Positions 37,801 to 46,800 of a stretch of 64,000 nucleotides of DNA are shown here, in pieces. Numbering within the stretch: position 1 is the first letter of the stretch; each line of letters begins with the position of its first letter. The notes beneath the pieces are model-generated. The model did not search any database. It had not been told where the DNA came from and was given only the letters and a program-made list of their open reading frames with translations. The position numbers and the translations under genes are program-made. The DNA is taken from contig JAKSZT010054569.1 of the NCBI GenBank assembly GCA_026826555.1, positions 5,442,346-5,506,345 on the forward strand, read 5' to 3'. This stretch comes from Tolypeutes matacus. Taxonomy: Eukaryota > Chordata > Mammalia > Cingulata > Chlamyphoridae.

Positions 37801-40800
37801 TCTTCAAGGTGGGCTATCACACAGCCTCTTAAGGGCTGCACCTTTAGTATTTAACCGTCAGTGACGGAGAGTCAAGCCTCTACGACATCTAATCAGTGTC
37901 TCCTGCACTGAGCATCTTCTATGTTCCAAACCCCACGCCGGGTGCTTTATGGGTATTATCTTATTTAATCTTCACAGTTACTCTGTGAACTGCTATTACT
38001 CCCATTTCACAAATGAAAAACTGAGGCTCAAACAAATCAAGGTTAAATTTGGTGGCAAATGACAGGAAATCCCCCCAAAACAGTGGCCTGACTGTCCCCA
38101 AGTACGCGAGAATGTGTGTTTATTTCTCTAAGCTGTAGAAATCCAGAGGTGATTGTCCTGGTGATTCGAAAGCTCCGCAATGACAGGGACTCAGGTTCCT
38201 CCTTTCCTGTCACTCTACCCTTTATCCCAAGGTTGCCTCATTGTCCAAAAGGGCTGCACCTGCCCTTTAGAGATGGTTTCCAGAGGGTGCACCTTTTGTC
38301 TACATTTCATTGGCCAGAACTTAGTCACATGGCCACATCTAACAGCAAGGAAGGCTGGGAAATGTAGTGTTCATTGCGAGTAGCCGAATGCCCAGCTAAA
38401 AATTAGGCACTTTATTGCACTAAAGGCAGTTAATAGGAGGTTAAGAACACACACTGAGATTCAGGCTGCCTGGGTTTAATCTTGTCTCTGTCACTTACTG
38501 AAGCATGACCTTGGGCAGTTTGCTCATTTATTCAACAGATATTCACTGAACAGCTCCTCTGTTCCAGCACTGTGGTAGGAACTAGAAATACAGCGGTGAA
38601 CACAGAGACAAAGCTTCCTGTCCTCGTGGAATTTATGTTCTAGTGGAGGGCAATAAATGTGCTCATCAGTAAAGCCTCTAGTATCTTAGGTAGTATTTGG
38701 TGCTGAGGAGGAAAATAAAGCAGGGAAGGGAGCTGGAAGTGCAATTGTAGATGTGTGCTGCCTAGTGAGAATAAGGAGGTGGCATATGAATGGAAGCCTG
38801 AAGGGTGTCTGGAGCGAAAGTATCCCAGGGAGCGGGATCCTCAAGTGCAAAGGCCCTGAGGCAGGAGTGTGCCTGGCCCGATGGGAGACCAGCAAGGAGG
38901 GCGGCTTGGGGATCACTCTCAGGACAGGGGCTTTTCCTCTGGGTGAGTTGGGAGGTGGTAGGAGGGTGACAAGAGACAATTGACAAAATGAACAAGATCA
39001 CTCTGGCCTCTGAATTGCGAATAAATTGAAGAGGGCAGAGCAGGAGCAGGGAAGCTAGTTAGGAGGCGACTGCAGTGACGCTGGGGAAAGAGGATGGAGT
39101 GCGGGACCAAGGCCGAGGCAGCACAGTGGGGAGAAGGGGAGGGAGCCTGGGTGCACGACGGTGGCAATGGGAGGATTTGCTCACAGACCAGCTGTGGGTG
39201 TGAGAGGAGGAGGGAGTCGAGGATGCCGCCAACATCAGGAAAAGTTGGATCTGCCCGTTCGCCTCGAAGGGGAGAGCCGCGAGCGGAGTCGGTTTGTGGG
39301 GCAGCTTGGGTTGGGATGCTCTGAGTCTGAGGGACCTTCGGCCTACAGTTACAGAAGGTGAAGGCAGAAGAGCACACGAGCCTGGAGGGGAGGGAGAAGT
39401 CCAGGCTGGACACAGACATTTGGCATTCGTCAGCATATGGACCATATTTGAAGGCCAGAGGCTGAAAGGAGGAGGTGAAGGAAGGAAGTCTGGCTCTTTA
39501 TTCTCTGCGTGCCTCAGTTTCTTCCTCTGAGTTGTGAGGATTCAGTGCAATGAAAGCACCTGGGCCGTTGTCGGGCACGCCTGTAAGGGTTTGCTGTGAT
39601 GGTGATTGCTACTGTCATTTGCTCAGGGGTCCTGCATCTATTCCCTGGCAAGAGGGAGCTTTGGGGGACTGGCTGGGTGTTCCGGGGGGTGGCTTACCCA
39701 GAGCATAGGAATTGCCTCACCCTGGCATTCGAGGCCCTTCTCAGCTCGGCCCACCTTGCCAGCCTTCCCTCCGACGCCTCCCAGGCCCTGCCCAGCCCCT
39801 GCTCCCCTCAAGCTGGACTGACCGCTGGTGCCGAACCCCTTGCGCCATTTCTTCTCTCCTGCTGTCCCTAGCGATGCCGCTGCAGCCTCCAGCTGCCATC
39901 TCTGCAGGCCCAAGTCCTTTAGGTTCTTCCCTAATGCCTCTTCCTCCAGAAAGGCCTCCTCGTTCATACCCGTCTCCCAGCCAGATGTGGACTTGTCCAC
40001 CCGGAAGCCCCCATGACCCTGGGTGCCTCTCTTGGGCTGCCCATCTGGCTCTGCCAGGAGCCAACTTGCTTGGGTGCCTGACGGCCTCGCCTCCACCCCG
40101 ACCCTGGGAGCTTCTTATGGGCTGGAACAAGCTGGTCCATCTCTGCACCCTGAGCCTGGCTTGGTACCAGGTGCCCAGCGGGCAACTCCTGTGTCTGCTA
40201 GTACAACTGAGTGGGCGTTGTCAAGAAGCTCGCCCTGTGCCTGGGAGATGAGGCAGTGCAAGGCCCTGGGTGCTGAGCAAAGCACGGGGTCCGTTCTGGG
40301 TGAGCAGGACCTGTGTCAGAAGCTGCCGGGTTTTTCTTATAACCTTTTCTCATATAGAGGAATTTTCCTTCTATTCCTATCTTTTGAAGTGTTTTTATGA
40401 AAAAAAGGATGCTGGGTTTTGTCGAATGCCTTTTCTGCATCTATTGAGATGATCATGTGGTTTTTTTCCTTCAACTTGTTAATGTGGTTTATTACATTGA
40501 TCGATTTTCTTATGTTGAACCAGCCTTGCATACCAGGAATAAATCCCACTTGGTCGTGATGTATAAGTCTTCTGATATGCTGTTGGATTCGATTTCCAAG
40601 TATTTTGTTGAGAATTTTTGCATCTCTGTTCATGAGAGAGATTGGTCTGTAATTTTCTTTTCTTGTGGAATCTTTATCTGGCTTTGGTATAAGGGTGATG
40701 TTGGCTTCATAAAATGTGTTGGGTAATTTTCCCTCTTCAATTTTTTGGAAGAGTTTAAACAGGATTGGTGTTAATTCTTTTTGAAATGTTTGGTAGAATT

Positions 40801-43800
40801 CACCTGTGAAGCCATCTGGTCCTGGACTTTTCTTTGCTGGGAGATTTTTGATGACGGATTCAATCTCCTTAATTGTGATTGGTTTGTTAAGTTTTTGTAT
40901 TTCTTGTTGTGTCAGTGTAGGTTGGTTATGAGTTTCTAGAAATTTGTCCATTTCATCCAGGTTGTCTAGTTTGTTGGCATATAGTTTCTCATAATATCCT
41001 CTTATGATTCTTTTTATTTCTGTGAGGTCGTTTGTAATTTCCCCTCTTTCATTTCTGATTGTATTTATTTGCATCTTCTCTCTTTTTTTCTTTGTTAGTC
41101 CAGCGAAGTGTTTGTCAATTTTATTGATCTTCTCAAAGAACCAGCTTTTGGTTTTGTTGATTTTCTCGTTTTTTTGTTCTCATTTTCATTTATTTGTGCT
41201 CTGATCTTTATGATTTCTTTCCTTCTTTTTGCTTTGGGATTGGTTTGCTGTTCTTTCTCTAGTTTCTCAAGTTGTTCAGTTAAATCTTTGAGTTTAGCTC
41301 TTTCTTGTCTTTTAATATAGGCATTTAGGGCTATAAATTTCCCTCTCAAAACTGCCTTCGCTGTATCCCATAAGTTTTGATATGTTGTGTTCTCATTTTC
41401 ATTTGTCTCAATATATTTATTGATTTCACTTGCAATTTCTTCTTTGACCCACCGAATATTTAGGAATGTGTTGTTCAGTCTCCACACATTTGCAAATTTA
41501 CTTTTTTCCTGTCTGTTATTGATTTCTAGTTTCATTCCATTATGATCTGAGAAGGTGCTTTGTACAATTTCAATCTTTTTTATATTTATTGAGAGCTGCA
41601 TGCTAACATGTGGTTTATCCTGGAGAAAGATCCATGGGCACTTGAGAAGAAAGTATAACCTGCTGAGTTTGGATGCAGTGTTCCGTATATGTGTTAGGTC
41701 TAACTTGTTTATCATATTGTTCAAGTTCTCTGTTTCCTTGTTGATCTTCTGTCTAGTTTTTCTATCTAATGATGTGAGTGGGGTGTCGATGTCTCCCGTG
41801 ATTATTGTAGAAATGTCTATTTATCCCTTCAGTTTTGCCAGAGTTTGTCTCATGTATTTTGGTTACGTGTGTAGATATTTATGACTGTTATATCTTCCTG
41901 GTGGATTGTCCCTTTTATTAATATACAATGGCCTTCTGTATCTCTTATAACTTTTTTGTGCTTAAATTCTGTTTTGTCTGATATTAGTATAGCTACCCCT
42001 GCTCTTTTCTGGTTACTATTCAGGTGGAGTGTCTTTTTCCAACCTCTCACTTTCTGCCAGTTTGTATCCCTGGATCTAAGGTGAGTTTCTTGTAAGCAGT
42101 ATATGGATGGCTCATGTTTTTTTTTCAATTCCATCAGCCTGTATCTTTTGATTGGGGAGTGTAACCCATACACATTCAATGGTATTACTGTAAATGCACT
42201 ATTTACTTCCTCCATCATACTCAATGGGGAAAGGTTGAAAACTTTCCCTCTAAGATCAGGAACAAGGCAAGGATGCCCACTGTCACCATTGTTATTCAAC
42301 ATTGTACTAGAAGTTCTAGCAAGGGCAATTATACAAGACAAAAAAATTAAAGGCGTCCAAATAGGAAAAGAGGAAGTAAAACTCTCACTGTTTGCAGATG
42401 ACATGATCCTGTACTTAGAAAATCCTAAAATATCCACAACAAAGCTACTTGGGCTAATAAATGAGTTCAGCAAAGTGGCAGGATACAAGATCAACACGCA
42501 AAAATCAGTAATGTTTTTGTACACTGGTACTGAACAATCTGAGGAAGAAATCAGGGGGAAAATTCCATTTTCAATAGCAATAAAAAGACTCAAATACCTA
42601 GGAATTATATTAACCAAAGAAGTATAGGATCTATAAACAAAACAATGCTAAAAGAAATTTAAAGAGACCTAAACAAATGGAAAGATGTTCTGTGTTCATG
42701 GATTGGAAGAATAAATATCGTGACGATGTCAATCTTACCCAAACTGACTTATAGATTCAATGCAATACCAATCAAAATCCAAACAGCTTACTTTACAGAA
42801 TTAGAGAAGGCAGTTACCAAATTCATATGGAAGAGTAAGTGCACCTGAATAGCCAAAAGCATTCTAAAAAAGAAGAGCGACGTGGGAGGAATTTCACTGC
42901 CTGGCCTTGAAACATATTACAAAGCTACAGTGGTCAAAACAGCATGGTACTGGCATAAAGACAGACACATCGATCAGTGGAATAGAATTGAGAACCCAGA
43001 AATAAACCCTCACCTATACAGTCAACTGGTTTTTGACAAACCTACCAAGTCCATGTTAAAGGGACAAAACAGTCTCTTCAACAAATGGTGTTGGGAGAAC
43101 TGGATATCTATAACCAAAAGAATGAAAGAGGACCCCTATCCCCCCCCATACAAGAATCAACTCAAAATGGATTAAAGATCTAAATATAAAAGCCAGGACC
43201 ATAAAACTACCAGAAGAAAATGTAAGGAAACATCTTCAAGACCTGTAGTAGGTGGTGGTTTATTGGACCTTACACCCAAAGCACGTGCAACAAAAGAAAA
43301 AGTAGATAAATGGGACCTCCTCAAAATTAAACACTTTTGCACCTCACAGGACTTTGTCAGAAGGGTGAAAAGGCAGCCAACTCAATGGGAAAAAATATTT
43401 GGCAATCACATATCTGATAAGGGTTTAATATCCAGGATATATAAAGAGATGTTACAACTCAACAATAAAAAGACAAATGACCCAATTAAAAAATGGGTGA
43501 AAGACTTGAATAGACATTTGTCCAAAGAAGAAATACAAATGGCACACAAAATAAAGACAAAAAAACAAAAACAAAAAAAAAAAACACATGAAGAAATGCT
43601 CAACATCACTAATGATTAGGGAAATGCAAATCAAAACTACAATGAGAATGCAAGTATTCTCACTGTCCTGATTTTGTAATAATCAGGGTAGGCTAAACAT
43701 TTGCTATATTAGAAATCATGCATGTGTCCCCAGACCTAGTTTTTCTCCCTAGGTCTGGTTTTTAGAATGCTGGTGATAAACTAAGCCTGATTTCTTATAT

Positions 43801-46800
43801 GACCATCCTGTATGGGAAAAGACTGTAACTTTGGGTATCTTTGGTCAACCTTAAGGGATATAGCAGGGGGACGGATGTGGTTCAAATGGTTGGGCATCCG
43901 TCTTCCATATGGAGGGACCTGGGTTTGATCCCCGGGACCTCCCAGTAAAAAGAAAAAGAAAAATATAGAAGGCACACGGGCCACCAGGCCCTGTGCGCAG
44001 GTGTGCCGCCAGGCTCTGTGAGCGGGTGCACCATCAGGCCCCGCTGAGCCACGCAACAAGATGACGACGTAACAGGACAGTGACACAAGGGAGAGCCAAG
44101 ACGAGACGCACTGAAAAAACCAGGAACTAAGGTGGTGCAGGTGGTAGGATGCCTCTCTCCCACATCAGAGTTCCCGAGGACCGAATCCCGGTGAAGACAG
44201 GAGGAGAAGGATGAGAAGAGAGGGCAGGAAATGGACACAGAGAATTGCCCAGCGAATGGACACAAAACAGCAAAAATGGGGTGTGTGTGTGTAAAAATGT
44301 ATAAAAGTAAATAAATAAATCTTAAAAAAAAAAAAACTACATGAGATATCATTTCACACCTATCAGAATGACCGCTATTAAAAAGACAGAACTACAAGTG
44401 TTGGAGAGGATGTGGAGAGATAGGAACACTTCTTCACTGTTGGTGGGAATGCAGGATGGTACAACCACTATGGAGGACTGTTTGGCAGTTCCTAAAGAAG
44501 TTGAATATAGACTTGCCACGTGACCCTGCAATACCACTATTGGGTATATACCCAGAAGAACTGAGAGCAGTGACACCAACAGACATCTGCACACCGATGT
44601 TCATAGCCACATTATTCACCATTGCCAAAAGTTGGAAACAACCCAGGTGTCCATCAACAGATGAATGGATAAACAAACTGTGGTCTATTCACACGATGGA
44701 ATATTATGCAGCTGTAAGAAGAAATGAAGTCATAAAGCATATGGCAACATGGATGAACCTGGAGGACATTATGTTGAGTGAAGCAAGCCAGACACAAAGG
44801 ACAAATACTGTATGAATGCATTACTATGAACCAAATCTATTGTGTAACATATTGTTTGATTAAAAAAAAATTTATATGTATCCAGTACATTTAACTGAGA
44901 TATGTATGTATTTATTCATCTGTGTTTACTTTTTAGTTTTTAATTGTTTATATTTTCAATTATTAAATGTACAAAATAAAGTTAAAAAGAAAACAACAGG
45001 AAAAAAAAAAAAGAAGCTGCCAAGCTCGAGGAGGAGTGATCCCCAGGCCTGGCAGGGCCAGGGACCCTGCGTGGGGGCAGCCAAGGAGGGTGGTGAGCGC
45101 AGGGCTAGTGTCAAGCCTGGAGGAGGAGGGGAGGCACTGCAGGCAGGGCAGCCTTCTGTCCAGAAGCCCTGAAGCAGGTACTGAGCGGCTGGCGTGGGAA
45201 ACAGGGTTGAAACGGGCCCTGGCTGTGCTATACTCCCGGGATCCCATGCAATGAGCTAATTTTCTGACTCAGAAAGGAGGCCCGGAGGTCTGACAAGGGG
45301 CAGGGTGCTACCTGGATCGGCAGGGCTGTGGGTGGGAGCTGGGCATTGCCCTCAAAACCAGGGACGCCAGGACACTCTGTGGCCGGGGGACTGCAGCAGC
45401 GTCCAGGGGTGTTTGGAGAGAGAATGAGGATGTTGGCTGGAGCCTCCCTTTCCTCTCCTCCACTCACCCTTTCTCTGACAGCCACGCCTCTCCTGGGGCC
45501 AGGGAATGAGGCCCCTCCTACCAGAATGGAGGCTGCAGGGGGCTGGAGTGGGCCTCGCCTCTTGTGTCCTGATCCTCTCGGGGCACTGCCAGGTGCCGTG
45601 TGACACGGGCTGCAAGGAGCTTGTCCCCATGTCACAGAGGAGGTGGAGGCGGACACCCACAACCACGGCCACCAAACAGGGCAGGAGCATGTCATAGAGG
45701 AGGTGGAGGCGGGCACCCATGACCACGGCCACGGAACAGGGCAGGAGCATGTCACAGAGGAGGTGGAGGAGGGCACCCACGACCACGGCCACGGAACAGG
45801 GCAGGAGCATGTCACAGAGAAGGTGGAGGCAGGCACCCACAACCACAGCCACGGAACAGCGCACCCAGGTCTCTGGCACAAAACCCGGGCCTCCCTCCAC
45901 CCCGCCAGCTGCCTTGCTCATAGCACCCCAAGGCACTGGCTTCTGAGCTCGAGATCCAGACTGAGGAGGTGGCCTCGGGACCAGACTGCCTGGGTTTGAA
46001 TCCCAGCCCTTCCACATACTGGTGGGGCGAGCTTGGGCAAAATTACATAACAGCTCTGGGCCTCGGGTTTTGTAAAATGAGACTAACTAAAGGTTGATTG
46101 GGAAGATAAAATGACATAAAATAGGCAAAGCGCCCAGGACGTGGTCAGCACTCAATCAGCGTCCAGTCCTGCCGTGTTATTTAGCCCCTAGTTTGCAGCC
46201 TGCCCTGCTGCTGCACCACCCCGGCCCTCGGGCCTAACTATTTATCTCTGAGTCACAGGTACACTTGGGGCAGGTGGGCCCTACGGGGCTTCCCAGTGCC
46301 TGCCGGACCCCCGGCCCCTGCCCACCCCACCTCCCTGCAACTCAGGGGCTGCCTGCTCTGCAGATTTTAATGAGAACGGCTTCGTCGACGAGGAGGACCT
46401 GCAGAACATCGTCCTGCGGCTGCTGAACAGCGACGACGAGCCTGAGGATCTGCTGGTCGACCTCGCAAAACACGTGCGTGCCCGGGGGCTGCAGAGCTAG
46501 GTTTCCCCAACCCCCTAGGCCACGGGCCGCCCTCGTGGGCGCCTGAAGCAGGTGGCACACGGGCACAAGGCCAGGGGCAGTACAAGGGCTCCTGGAGCAG
46601 TGCGCCCTTACCCACCCACTCCAAGCCCTCCCCACCCCACAAGCCTGCAGGTGGGCCCACAGCAGCTTAGCATCAGAGAGACACAGAGCAAGGTCCCCTC
46701 CCCACTCGCTACCCCACCCCACCCCACCCCAGGGTCCCAGCCCAGCACAATACCCAGATTCCTAGGGGGCCAGGCCTAAGTGTGCTGAGTCACGGAGGCA

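Noticed and set aside
45631..45860. CRISPR-like array of regular repeats
   Set aside because: The units are adjacent, 60 bp, diverged and without unique spacers, in a mammalian intron. It is a minisatellite.
45643..45999. 118-residue His-rich open frame as a metal-binding protein gene
   Set aside because: It is produced by a 60-bp minisatellite whose unit is a multiple of three, and it lies in an intron without start or splice evidence.
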